This document shows positions 26,226 through 34,853 of a stretch of 64,000 nucleotides of DNA, one piece after another. This DNA comes from Streptococcus oriscaviae (lineage in GTDB: Bacteria; Bacillota; Bacilli; Lactobacillales; Streptococcaceae). The stretch spans positions 124,001-188,000 of the forward strand of contig NZ_CP073084.1 of NCBI RefSeq assembly GCF_018137985.1, in the 5' to 3' direction. A program made the translations under genes and the position numbers. Each line of letters starts with the position of its first letter. The stretch's first letter is position 1. The notes under the pieces are model-generated. The model saw only the letters and a list, made by a program, of their open reading frames with translations, had not been told where the DNA came from and ran no database searches.

Positions 26226-27674
26226 ATGAAAAATCAACATCAGGCCCCTATTTATGAGGGGCTTGTCAAACTCAGGAAGAAACGGATTGTTCCTTTTGAT
26301 GTACCTGGTCACAAGCGGGGCCGTGGTAATCCAGAATTGGTAGAGTTATTGGGCGAAAAGTGCGTTGGCATCGATGTCAATTCCATGAAACCTTTGGACA
26401 ATCTAGGGCATCCAGTTTCCATCATCCGCGATGCAGAAGAATTGGCTGCAGAGGCCTTTGGTGCCAGTCATGCCTTTCTCATGGTTGGGGGAACAACCTC
26501 CTCAGTGCAGACCATGATTCTGGCGACTTGTAAGGCGGGGGATAAAATCATCCTTCCTCGAAATGTCCACAAATCAGCCCTCAATGCCCTGGTACTCTGT
26601 GGTGCCATTCCCGTCTATGTGGATATGAGCGTTGAGCCACGGATTGGGATTGCCCTTGGCTTAGAAAATGAGGCCTTTGAACGGGCCATTGCAGAACACC
26701 CCGATGCGGTGGCGGTTCTAATCAACAACCCGACCTACTATGGGATCTGCTCAGACTTAAAGACCTTGACCCAGCTGGCCCATGAAGCGGGCATGAAGGT
26801 CTTGGTGGACGAAGCCCACGGTGCTCACTTGCATTTTTCGGACAAATTGCCAGTGGCTGCTATGGATGTGGGGGCTGATATGGCCGCTGTTTCCATGCAC
26901 AAATCAGGCGGTAGTCTGACCCAGAGCTCTATTTTGCTGGTCGGTCCAGATATGAATGTGGAATACGTTCGTCAGATTATTAACTTAACCCAGTCTACAT
27001 CTGCCTCCTACCTGCTTTTGTCCAGTCTGGATATTTCCCGCCGCAATCTGGCCCTTCGAGGTAAGGAATCCTTTGAAAAAGTCATTGAAATGGCGGAATA
27101 CGCTCGCCGGGAAATCAATGCCATCGGTGGCTACTATGCTTATTCCAAAGAATTGATTGATGGCAAGTCGGTCTATGATTTTGATGTTACCAAGTTGTCT
27201 ATTTACACGCAAGGAATCGGCCTGACAGGGATTGAAGTTTATGATTTGCTGCGGGATGAGTACGACATTCAGATTGAATTTGGGGATATTGGCAATATCC
27301 TGGCCTATATTTCCATCGGTGACCGCCTGCAGGATATCGAGCGGCTGGTGGGAGCACTGGCTGACATCAAGCGGCTCTATTCACGCGATGGTTCAGATCT
27401 GATTTCAGGCGAATACATCCAGCCCCAGCTGGTCTTGTCACCGCAGGAAGCCTTTTATGCAGATCGGGAAAGCCGCTCCCTGCAAGAAGCGGTTGGTCAG
27501 GTCTGTGGGGAATTTGTCATGTGTTATCCGCCAGGGATTCCGCTTTTGTCACCTGGTGAGCGCGTGACCCAGGAAATCGTAGACTACATCATCTTCGCCA
27601 AGGAGCGCGGTTGCTCCGTCCAAGGGACAGAAGATCCAGATGTCAACTTCATCAATGTCATTAAGGAGGTCTAG
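26226..27674 (+). CDS. speA: Orn/Lys/Arg decarboxylase, probably arginine decarboxylase
   Basis: A PLP fold-type I (aminotransferase-like) decarboxylase of 482 residues, the short Gram-positive form. VPFDVPGHKRGRGNPEL near residue 22 is the family signature. LVDEAHGAH supplies Asp195, which contacts the PLP ring nitrogen, and SMHKSGGSLTQ gives the Schiff-base Lys226. Annotated relatives are often called lysine decarboxylase, but aguA and aguB downstream, which process agmatine, argue for arginine. The start is ATG 26226; AGGAG lies 12 bp upstream, rather far. It heads a six-gene operon and sits behind the structured RNA and its terminator. Confidence 0.92.
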   Translation: MKNQHQAPIYEGLVKLRKKRIVPFDVPGHKRGRGNPELVELLGEKCVGIDVNSMKPLDNLGHPVSIIRDAEELAAEAFGASHAFLMVGGTTSSVQTMILATCKAGDKIILPRNVHKSALNALVLCGAIPVYVDMSVEPRIGIALGLENEAFERAIAEHPDAVAVLINNPTYYGICSDLKTLTQLAHEAGMKVLVDEAHGAHLHFSDKLPVAAMDVGADMAAVSMHKSGGSLTQSSILLVGPDMNVEYVRQIINLTQSTSASYLLLSSLDISRRNLALRGKESFEKVIEMAEYARREINAIGGYYAYSKELIDGKSVYDFDVTKLSIYTQGIGLTGIEVYDLLRDEYDIQIEFGDIGNILAYISIGDRLQDIERLVGALADIKRLYSRDGSDLISGEYIQPQLVLSPQEAFYADRESRSLQEAVGQVCGEFVMCYPPGIPLLSPGERVTQEIVDYIIFAKERGCSVQGTEDPDVNFINVIKEV

Positions 27675-27675
27675 C

Positions 27676-28536
27676 ATGGAAATGTGGTTTTCAGAGGTCC
27701 AGACGCCAGATGTCAAATTGTCCATTCGGACCAGCCAGCAGCTCTTTGCAGGAAAAAGTGAATACCAGGACATCGCAGTTTTGGATTCCCCAGCCTTTGG
27801 GAAAATTTTGACCCTGAACGGTCGGGTTCTCTTTTCAGATGCCGACGACTTTGTCTACAATGAAATGGTGGCCCATGTGCCCATGGCTGTCCATCCCAAT
27901 CCCAAGAAAATATTGATTCTGGGTGGCGGAGATGGTGGCGTTGCCCAGGTTCTCAGCATGTATCCTGAAATTGAGCGCATCGATGTGGTCGAGCCAGATG
28001 AATTATTGGTCGAAGTCTGTCGGGAATATTTCCCTGACTACGCAACGGGCTTGGAAGATGAGCGGGTGGAAGTCTATCTGCAAGATGGGCTGCGTTTCCT
28101 GCGCAACTGTGAAAACGAGTACGACATCATCATCAATGACGCTACCGATCCTTTTGGGCATACGGAAGGGCTCTTTACCAAGGAATTTTATGGCAATGCC
28201 TATCGGGCCTTGAAGGAAGATGGCATCATGGTCTATCAGCATGGCTCACCCTTCTATGATGAAGATGAGTCCGCCTTTCGTTCCATGCACAGAAAGGCCA
28301 GCCAGTCCTTCCCAATCAGCCGCGTTTACCAGGCCCATATTCCAACCTGTGCGGCGGGCTATTGGCTTTTTGGCTTTGCATCCAAGCAATACCATCCCAT
28401 CGAAGATTTTGACCGGGAAAAATGGAAGAAGCGCCAGCTTTTTACAGAATACTATACAGCTAATTTACATGTGGGAGCCTTCATGTTGCCCCGTTATGTG
28501 GAAGACATCTTAGAAGAAGAGGAGAAAAGAAAATGA
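27676..28536 (+). CDS. speE: spermidine synthase family protein
   Basis: SpeE transfers an aminopropyl group from decarboxylated S-adenosylmethionine to putrescine. The 286-residue protein begins MEMWFSEVQTPDVKLSI and carries ILGGGDGGVAQVLS near residue 80 (nucleotide-binding Gly loop), DVVEPDELLVEV near residue 102 and NDATDPFGHTEGLF near residue 153, the catalytic Asp loop (usually DSTDPxGP). The ATG is 1 bp after the speA stop, behind AAGGAGG; an upstream frame from 27640 is an overlap artefact. No SAM decarboxylase (speD) is in the window, so the donor, and hence the exact reaction, is open. Confidence 0.92.
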   Translation: MEMWFSEVQTPDVKLSIRTSQQLFAGKSEYQDIAVLDSPAFGKILTLNGRVLFSDADDFVYNEMVAHVPMAVHPNPKKILILGGGDGGVAQVLSMYPEIERIDVVEPDELLVEVCREYFPDYATGLEDERVEVYLQDGLRFLRNCENEYDIIINDATDPFGHTEGLFTKEFYGNAYRALKEDGIMVYQHGSPFYDEDESAFRSMHRKASQSFPISRVYQAHIPTCAAGYWLFGFASKQYHPIEDFDREKWKKRQLFTEYYTANLHVGAFMLPRYVEDILEEEEKRK

Positions 28537-29792
28537 GTCGTTTATTAGTCATTGGTTGCGGCGGCGTAGCCCAGGTTGCCATCAGCAAGGTTTGTCAGGC
28601 AGAAGATACTTTCAAGGAGGTCATGATTGCCAGCCGGACCAAGTCCAAATGTGATGATTTGAAGGCTGCCTTGGAAGGAAAAACATCCGTTAATATCGAA
28701 ACTGCCCAAGTAGATGCGGACAAGGTAGAAGAAGTGATTGCCTTGATCGAAAGCTACCAGCCCAAGGCTGTTTTGAACGTGGCCTTGCCTTATCAGGATT
28801 TGACCATCATGGATGCCTGTTTGGCGACTGGTGTGGACTACATCGACACGGCCAACTACGAGTCTGAGGACACAGAAGACCCTGAATGGCGGGCCATCTA
28901 CGAAAAACGCTGTGCTGAAGAGGGCTTTACGGCCTACTTTGACTACTCCTGGCAGTGGGCTTATAAGGAGCGTTTTGAAAAAGCAGGGCTGACAGCACTT
29001 TTGGGCTCCGGATTTGATCCAGGGGTGACCAGCGTCTTTTCAGCCTACGCACTCAAGCATTATTTCGATGAAATCCACTACATCGACATTTTGGACTGTA
29101 ATGGTGGTGACCATGGTTATCCATTTGCGACCAACTTTAACCCAGAAATCAACCTGCGTGAGGTTTCAGCACCAGGTTCCTACTGGGAAAATGGCAAATG
29201 GGTGGAAGTGGAAGCCATGTCTATCAAGCGGGAATATGATTTCCCAGAAGTGGGTCAAAAAGACATGTACCTTCTCCACCATGAAGAAATCGAATCCCTG
29301 GCTAAAAATATCCCAGGTGTGAAGCGGATCCGCTTCTTCATGACCTTTGGCCAATCCTACCTGACCCACATGAAATGTCTGGAAAATGTCGGTCTTCTGC
29401 GGACGGACCCAATCAACTTCAATGGTCAGGAAGTGGTGCCCATTCAATTCCTCAAGGCTCTCCTGCCAGATCCAGCCAGCCTTGGTCCACGCACCGTTGG
29501 CAAAACCAACATCGGCTGTATTTTCACAGGTGTTAAGGATGGCGTTGAGAAAACTATCTATATCTACAATGTTTGTGACCATCAAGAGTGCTATAAGGAA
29601 GTGGGTTCACAGGCTATTTCCTACACAACTGGTGTGCCAGCCATGATTGGAACCAAGCTGGTTATGGATGGAACCTGGAAAAAACCAGGCGTCTATAACT
29701 TGGAAGAATTGGATCCTGATCCATTTATGGACTTGCTCAACCAGTACGGCCTACCTTGGCAGGTAGTAGAAAATCCGGTTTTGGTGGACTAG
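28533..29792 (+). CDS. saccharopine-dehydrogenase-like carboxy(nor)spermidine dehydrogenase
   Basis: The 419-residue protein begins MSRLLVIGCGGVAQVAISK, a Rossmann NAD(P)-binding loop, and continues with the saccharopine dehydrogenase fold (NVALPYQDLTIMDACLATGVDY near residue 85, GSGFDPGVTSVFSAY near residue 155). With NspC directly downstream it is best read as the enzyme that joins aspartate semialdehyde to putrescine or diaminopropane reductively, giving carboxyspermidine or carboxynorspermidine, as characterised in Vibrio and Campylobacter. It overlaps speE by 4 nt and abuts nspC with no gap. Often misannotated as lys1. Confidence 0.92.
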   Translation: MSRLLVIGCGGVAQVAISKVCQAEDTFKEVMIASRTKSKCDDLKAALEGKTSVNIETAQVDADKVEEVIALIESYQPKAVLNVALPYQDLTIMDACLATGVDYIDTANYESEDTEDPEWRAIYEKRCAEEGFTAYFDYSWQWAYKERFEKAGLTALLGSGFDPGVTSVFSAYALKHYFDEIHYIDILDCNGGDHGYPFATNFNPEINLREVSAPGSYWENGKWVEVEAMSIKREYDFPEVGQKDMYLLHHEEIESLAKNIPGVKRIRFFMTFGQSYLTHMKCLENVGLLRTDPINFNGQEVVPIQFLKALLPDPASLGPRTVGKTNIGCIFTGVKDGVEKTIYIYNVCDHQECYKEVGSQAISYTTGVPAMIGTKLVMDGTWKKPGVYNLEELDPDPFMDLLNQYGLPWQVVENPVLVD

Positions 29793-30920
29793 ATGAGAAT
29801 GGATCAAGTCCCAACGCCAGCCTATGTCATTGACGAAAGCAAGCTGGTAAAGAATTTAGAAATTCTCAAGTCAGTCCAAGACCGTACAGGCTGCAAGGTC
29901 CTCTTGGCTCAAAAAGCCTTTTCCATGTACGCCACCTATCCGCTGATTAGCCAATATCTGACTGGAACCACCGCATCTGGCCTTTATGAAGCCAAGCTGG
30001 GTCGTGAGGAGTTTGGGGGTGAAGTCCATGTCTTTGCCCCAGCCTTTAAGGACGCAGATTTGGAAGAAATCTTGGAAATTGCAGACCACATCGTCTTTAA
30101 TTCCGAGCGCCAGTTGCGCAAGCACGTAGACAAGTGCCGAGCAGCAGGAGTTAGTATCGGTCTGCGGATCAATCCAGAATGTTCCACTCAGGGTGATCAT
30201 GCCCTTTATGACCCCTGTGCAGTGGGTTCTCGATTCGGTGTTCGGATTGACCAGTTTTCAGAAGACCTGCTGGACTTGGTGGATGGCCTGCATTTTCATA
30301 CACTTTGCGAGCAAAATTCAGATGATTTGAAAACTACCTTGGAGGCTGTTGAGGCCAAGTTTGGCCCTTATCTCCACCGCATCAAGTGGCTCAATATGGG
30401 CGGCGGCCACCATGTGACCAGAGATGATTATGATCTGGACTTGCTGATTTCTTCAATCCAGCAGATACAGGAAAAATATGGGCTGGAAGTCTATATCGAG
30501 CCCGGTGAGGCCATCGCCCTCAACGCGGGCTATCTGGTGACAGAGGTCTTGGATATTGTGGAGAATGGCATTGAAACCCTGGTGCTGGATGCTTCGGCTA
30601 CCTGTCACATGCCAGATGTACTAGAAATGCCCTATCGCCCACCGCTTCGTCATGGTTTTGAGGCTGGGGAGAAGGCTTATACTTACAGGCTGTCTTCCAA
30701 TACCTGCCTGACTGGCGACATCATCGGCGATTATTCCTTTGAAAAACCTGTGGAGATTGGTGACAAGCTCTACTTTGAAGACATGGCCATCTACTCTTTT
30801 GTCAAAAATAATACCTTCAACGGGATCGGTCTGCCAAGTCTGGTCTTGATGGACAAGGCTGGCGACTGCCGGATTGTCAAGAGTTTTGGCTATGAAAATT
30901 TCAAGGGGAGGCTGTCATGA
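29793..30920 (+). CDS. nspC: carboxynorspermidine/carboxyspermidine decarboxylase
   Basis: NspC removes the carboxyl group from carboxyspermidine, completing the alternative spermidine route. It is a PLP enzyme of the alanine-racemase fold type III, 375 residues. Lys41 in [12 protein letters not shown] is the PLP Schiff base. [10 protein letters not shown] near residue 168, NMGGGHHVT near residue 200, [16 protein letters not shown] near residue 231 and [18 protein letters not shown] near residue 268 match the family. ATG 29793 follows the previous stop directly; the internal ATG two codons on is an alternative. It overlaps aguA by 4 nt. Confidence 0.95.
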   Translation: MRMDQVPTPAYVIDESKLVKNLEILKSVQDRTGCKVLLAQKAFSMYATYPLISQYLTGTTASGLYEAKLGREEFGGEVHVFAPAFKDADLEEILEIADHIVFNSERQLRKHVDKCRAAGVSIGLRINPECSTQGDHALYDPCAVGSRFGVRIDQFSEDLLDLVDGLHFHTLCEQNSDDLKTTLEAVEAKFGPYLHRIKWLNMGGGHHVTRDDYDLDLLISSIQQIQEKYGLEVYIEPGEAIALNAGYLVTEVLDIVENGIETLVLDASATCHMPDVLEMPYRPPLRHGFEAGEKAYTYRLSSNTCLTGDIIGDYSFEKPVEIGDKLYFEDMAIYSFVKNNTFNGIGLPSLVLMDKAGDCRIVKSFGYENFKGRLS

Positions 30921-32014
30921 TCGAAAGTCCAAAAGCAGCGGGCTACCGCATGCCAGCTGAGTATGAGCCCCATCATGGCACCCTCATGGTGTGGCCGACC
31001 CGGCCTGGTTCCTGGCCCTTTGATGGTCAGGGGGCAAAAAAAGCCTTCAGCCAGGCCATCAAAACCATTGCTGAAAGTGAGCAGGTCTATCTCTTGGTCG
31101 ATGAGGTCCACCGTGAAGAAGCCCAGTCCATGTTGGGTCAAGGCGTTACCTACCTAGACATTCCCACAAACGACGCTTGGGCGCGGGATACAGGTCCGAC
31201 GGTTTTGGTTCATGAAAATGGCAGAGCTCTGTCTGTCGATTGGGCCTTTAATGCCTGGGGTGGAAGTTATGATGGTCTCTATCAGGACTATGAGGCAGAT
31301 GATCAGGTGGCTAGCCGCTTTAGCCAGGCCATCGGTCTGCCAGTCTATGATGTCCATCCCTTTGTCCTAGAAGGCGGAGCCATTCATAGTGACGGTGAGG
31401 GAACCATTTTGGTGACCGAATCCTGCCTGCTCAGTCCGGGCCGCAATCCCCATTTGACCAAGGAGCAGATCGAGAAAGTCCTCCTAGATAGCCTAGGTGC
31501 TGAAAAGGTCCTCTGGCTCCCTTATGGTATCTACAATGATGAAACCAACGAGCATGTGGACAATGTCGCGGCCTTTGTCGGCCCAGCTGAACTGGTCTTG
31601 GCCTGGACGGATGATGAAGCCGACCCCCAATATGCCATGTCCAAGGCTGATTGGGACTACTTGGAAGAGCAAGTGGATGCCAAGGGCAGAAAGTTGACCG
31701 TCCACAAACTCCCCATTCCAAAACATCCCATTCTGGTGACTGAAGCGGATTTGCCAGGTTATCTTTATGAAGCGGGGGAAGAAGAACGGACTGCAGGCGA
31801 ACGCTTGGCGGCCTCCTATGTCAATTTTTACATCAGCAACGGTGCGGTCTTGGTGCCCCAGTTTGGTGATGAGCATGATGCGGTGGCACTTGAGCTACTA
31901 GCGCAGCTTTTTCCCAGCAGAAAAGTCGTCGGCATTCCAGCCCGTGACATCCTGCTTGGGGGTGGGAATATCCATTGCATCACCCAGCAGATTCCCCTTT
32001 ATGGGGCTAAATGA
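30917..32014 (+). CDS. aguA: agmatine deiminase
   Basis: AguA hydrolyses agmatine to N-carbamoylputrescine and ammonia. The 365-residue protein belongs to the guanidino-group modifying (PPAD-like) enzymes. [20 protein letters not shown] near residue 16, [10 protein letters not shown] near residue 89, [15 protein letters not shown] near residue 148 and the catalytic Cys354 in [13 protein letters not shown] are all in place. The start overlaps nspC; GGGGAGG lies just before it. In this operon it acts after SpeA, so the enzyme serves putrescine synthesis rather than the catabolic agmatine deiminase system, for which antiporter and carbamate kinase genes are absent here. Confidence 0.96.
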   Translation: MIESPKAAGYRMPAEYEPHHGTLMVWPTRPGSWPFDGQGAKKAFSQAIKTIAESEQVYLLVDEVHREEAQSMLGQGVTYLDIPTNDAWARDTGPTVLVHENGRALSVDWAFNAWGGSYDGLYQDYEADDQVASRFSQAIGLPVYDVHPFVLEGGAIHSDGEGTILVTESCLLSPGRNPHLTKEQIEKVLLDSLGAEKVLWLPYGIYNDETNEHVDNVAAFVGPAELVLAWTDDEADPQYAMSKADWDYLEEQVDAKGRKLTVHKLPIPKHPILVTEADLPGYLYEAGEEERTAGERLAASYVNFYISNGAVLVPQFGDEHDAVALELLAQLFPSRKVVGIPARDILLGGGNIHCITQQIPLYGAK

Positions 32015-32126
32015 CTCTGATACAGCGTCAAGCCGGATTGGCAAACTCCGGTATAGCCGGCTCCGTCCTTCCTTGTCTCAGAGCCATTGTATCGCCCATA
32101 AAGAACTTACGAAAAGGATTGAAATT

Positions 32127-33002
32127 ATGAGAAATGTTACTGTTGCGGCTGTCCAGATGCAGTGCGGTCAGGATGTGGGGGAAAATCTGGCGACCGCTGA
32201 GCGTTTGGTCAGGCAGGCTGCTGGTCAGGGAGCGCAGATTGTTCTCCTGCCAGAGCTCTTTGAGCGTCCCTATTTTTGTCAGGAACGCCAGTATGACTAT
32301 TACAGCTATGCCAAGTCTGTTGAAGAGAATGACGCTATCCAGCACTTTATCCCCATTGCCAAGGAATTGCAGCTGGTCTTGCCCATTTCCTTCTATGAAA
32401 AGGATGGCAATAACCTTTATAATTCCATCGCAGTCATTGATGCGGATGGGACCGTTTTGGGAGTTTACCGCAAGACTCATATCCCTGATGACCATTATTA
32501 TCAGGAGAAATTTTACTTCACACCTGGCAACACTGGTTTCAAGGTTTGGGAGACCCGTTATGCCAAAATCGGGATTGGCATCTGTTGGGACCAATGGTTC
32601 CCAGAAACCGCTCGCTGTCTGGCTCTGAACGGGGCAGAATTGCTCTTTTACCCAACAGCTATTGGTTCGGAGCCGATTTTGGATACGGATAGCCAAGGCC
32701 ATTGGCAGCGGACCATGCAGGGGCATGCGGCGGCCAATATCACCCCGGTCATTGCGGCCAATCGGATTGGCTTGGAAGAAGTTCATCCTTCTGCGGAAAA
32801 TGGAGGCCAGTCCTCCAGTCTGCGTTTTTACGGTTCCTCCTTTATGACAGGAGAAACAGGAGACCTCTTGACCAAGGCTGGCCGAGATCAAGAAGCAGTC
32901 TTGCTGGCCACTTATGATTTGGACAAGGGAGCGCGTGAGCGTCTGGACTGGGGACTCTTTAGAGACCGCCGACCACATATGTATCAGAAGATTGTGGAAT
33001 AA
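32127..33002 (+). CDS. aguB: N-carbamoylputrescine amidase
   Basis: AguB hydrolyses N-carbamoylputrescine to putrescine, CO2 and ammonia. The 291-residue protein is a nitrilase-superfamily amidase with the catalytic triad Glu43 (LLPELFERP), Lys116 (YRKTHIPD) and Cys153 (GIGICWDQWFPE). The start is ATG 32127 behind AAAGGA; a longer frame opening at 31944 overlaps aguA and is rejected. The 112-bp gap to aguA contains nested inverted repeats near 32032-32064 (AGCCGG...CCGGCT), unusual in an otherwise overlapping operon. A terminator follows at 33061. Confidence 0.96.
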   Translation: MRNVTVAAVQMQCGQDVGENLATAERLVRQAAGQGAQIVLLPELFERPYFCQERQYDYYSYAKSVEENDAIQHFIPIAKELQLVLPISFYEKDGNNLYNSIAVIDADGTVLGVYRKTHIPDDHYYQEKFYFTPGNTGFKVWETRYAKIGIGICWDQWFPETARCLALNGAELLFYPTAIGSEPILDTDSQGHWQRTMQGHAAANITPVIAANRIGLEEVHPSAENGGQSSSLRFYGSSFMTGETGDLLTKAGRDQEAVLLATYDLDKGARERLDWGLFRDRRPHMYQKIVE

Positions 33003-33060
33003 GGAGAAAAAGCCCTTATGAAGTGTAGTATCTCATAACTTACGAAAAGGGTGTATATTA

Positions 33061-33088
33061 CCAGACAGACTTTCCTGTCTGGTTTTTA
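33061..33088 (+). terminator. terminator of the polyamine operon
   Basis: CCAGACAG (33061-33068) pairs with CTGTCTGG (33075-33082), followed by five T residues. Confidence 0.9.
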
Positions 33089-33098
33089 TTTAGGTCTC

Positions 33099-33156
33099 AA
33101 AAGCGCATATAAATATGTAAGTCGCTTTTTTTTTTTTTTTTTTTTTTTGATATACT
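33099..33156 (+). promoter_or_regulatory. T23 homopolymer adjoining a -10 box, and terminator-like stem
   Basis: A run of 23 T (33126-33148) is followed after GA by TATACT (33151-33156). The expected -35 position for this box (33128-33133) falls inside the T run. On the upstream side AAAAGCG (33099-33105) pairs with CGCTTTT (33123-33129) around an inner CATAT/ATATG stem, so the tract could also be a terminator tail that has expanded. Confidence 0.6.
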
Positions 33157-33198
33157 ATGGTTAATTAACTTATACAGAATCCAAATGAGGAGGCGAAT

Positions 33199-33549
33199 AT
33201 GGACCAAAAAGTAAAAAATCTGCTGGATGACTGGGAAATTGACAATCCCGCTTTGTATGAAATCGCGAGTAGTGTCCGCACGAAAATATTGCAACTGGCC
33301 GATAGAGTAGGCGAAGAAGTGAAATATGGCGGTATTCTGTTTGCTGCACCTATACCCTTTTGCGGCATTTTTGTCTATAAGCAACATGTTTCTGTTGAAT
33401 TTAGTCATGGTGCCAAGATTGTAGACCCGCACGGTTTATTAGAAGGCAAAGGCAAAGGCCGCCGTCATGTCAAATTACATACGCTTGAAGATATAGAAAA
33501 TAAGCATTTGACGGATTACCTACGATTGGCGCAAAAAGCAGCAGAATAA
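33199..33549 (+). CDS. DUF1801 domain protein
   Basis: A 116-residue protein beginning MDQKVKNLLDDWEIDNPALY, with VGEEVKYGGILFAAPIPFCGIFVYKQ-type DUF1801 signature (residues 35-60) and GLLEGKGKGRRHVKLHTLEDI near residue 80. The DUF1801/YdhG family has a CyaY-like alpha-beta fold; its function is not known. AGGAGG lies before the ATG. It is a single gene between the polyamine operon and the ABC exporter, with a convergent bidirectional terminator behind it. Its promoter includes a 23-T tract, making its expression a candidate for length-dependent variation. Confidence 0.85.
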   Translation: MDQKVKNLLDDWEIDNPALYEIASSVRTKILQLADRVGEEVKYGGILFAAPIPFCGIFVYKQHVSVEFSHGAKIVDPHGLLEGKGKGRRHVKLHTLEDIENKHLTDYLRLAQKAAE

Positions 33550-33676
33550 GATGCCAGTCTTCTAACTCAGTTTCCTGAATTAGCCATCACAGCCAAAGTT
33601 GTTGTCCTATCGGATAGGGTAGCCCAACTATTTTCAGACAGGAAAAAGTAAGTCAGGCGGACTGACTCGTAAAATA

Positions 33677-33710
33677 GTAAAAGCCCTCAAGCAAGGGCTT
33701 TTACTTTTTC
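33677..33710. terminator. bidirectional terminator
   Basis: GTAAAAGCCCT (33677-33687) pairs perfectly with AGGGCTTTTAC (33694-33704), followed by T5 on the plus strand. It separates the convergent DUF1801 gene and ABC permease. Confidence 0.9.
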
Positions 33711-34853
33711 CTAAAATGCAATCAATTTATTGCCGCTTTTGACGCGGCTGATGGCCATGGCAAGGACAAAGTAGAAGAGGGCAAAGAGAAGGAGGATGCC
33801 AACAGTCGGCAGGTAACTGAAAAGGCTGCTATCCATGATCTGGTTGCTTTTGACCACATAGTAGACAGGGAAGAGTTTGGCAAAATGGAGGACAGGTTCA
33901 GATAGCATCTCTAAGGGAACAAAGACCCCCGATGTGAAGGAAAGGCCAAGTCCGAGGACAGTGGACAAACCTGAGTAGAGGAAGCGGTTATTGCCAATGA
34001 TGACAGACGCCAGAAAAGCCATGGAAAGGGCAGCAGTCGCAAAGGCTAGAGATACCAGCACATATTTAAGGAAAATAGGCTGGGTGACAAGGCTAGGCCT
34101 GAAGGCTAGGGCACCGATGATAAAGAGGGCCGTGATAAAGAAAGCCACAAAGCCACAGGCCATTAGCTTAGACTTGTTGATGGATACAAGGCTGGTGGAT
34201 GAAATCAACTGCCGTTGCAGAACCTTTGTTTCCTGAAAGTTGGACAAGAGCAGGCCAAATAGGGCAATGAAGATGGCAATCAGGACATAGGTCACAAAGT
34301 TAAAGTAGAAGCTGGCCCAGATACTGGCTTCGGTTCGTTTGTCTGACTTCGGAGCCTGCATGAGGGTCACCTTGGCTTCTTTGGAAAAAGTTTGATTGAG
34401 GGCTTCAAAGTCGGTCTGGCCAGCGGTTAGCACCGCATTGACAAAGGTGAAGTAGCCGTTGGTCATGGAATAAACCAGGCTGGAACTATTGCTATTGATG
34501 GTGATGATTTGGACAGGCGAGGTCTTCTTCAAAATCCCTTCTTCCAAATCTTCAGGCAGAACTATGATACCGTCTATTTCCCCGATAAAAATGCGTTCTC
34601 GCAATTCTTCAATTGGCTTGCTAGACAATTCGACATCGTGGTTTTCTTCCAGGTAGTCTTGGAAGGCATCACCAAGTTTGCTGTCTTCCTGCCGAACCAG
34701 AATCAGATCCAGACGGGTATTTGAAAAATCCCCTCTTTCTTGAGGGTCAAGGCCCTGGTTAACTGCCGAAAGGATAAAGAAGATAAGGGCATAGGTGAAA
34801 ATGTGCCACTTCATCCGCCAGATGCTGGTCATCAAGTATTTAAAGACTGTCAT
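33711..34853 (-). CDS. ABC-2 type transporter permease
   Basis: A 380-residue membrane protein of the ABC-2 family with one N-terminal membrane helix (IFTYALIFFILSAV, about residues 17-32), a large extracytoplasmic domain (residues 33-170), then five helices in the C-terminal half, including VTYVLIAIFIALFGLLLSNF near residue 188 and GLSTVLGLGLSFTSGVFVPLEM near residue 295. This layout is typical of drug, lantibiotic or lipid exporters with an ATPase of the ABC-A group. It overlaps the second permease gene by 14 nt and belongs to the operon starting at 36841. The substrate is unknown. Confidence 0.9.
   Translation of the reverse strand: MTVFKYLMTSIWRMKWHIFTYALIFFILSAVNQGLDPQERGDFSNTRLDLILVRQEDSKLGDAFQDYLEENHDVELSSKPIEELRERIFIGEIDGIIVLPEDLEEGILKKTSPVQIITINSNSSSLVYSMTNGYFTFVNAVLTAGQTDFEALNQTFSKEAKVTLMQAPKSDKRTEASIWASFYFNFVTYVLIAIFIALFGLLLSNFQETKVLQRQLISSTSLVSINKSKLMACGFVAFFITALFIIGALAFRPSLVTQPIFLKYVLVSLAFATAALSMAFLASVIIGNNRFLYSGLSTVLGLGLSFTSGVFVPLEMLSEPVLHFAKLFPVYYVVKSNQIMDSSLFSYLPTVGILLLFALFYFVLAMAISRVKSGNKLIAF

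Noticed and set aside
32028..32978. 316-codon minus-strand frame inside aguB
   Set aside because: Shadow of aguB, which has an intact catalytic triad on the plus strand.
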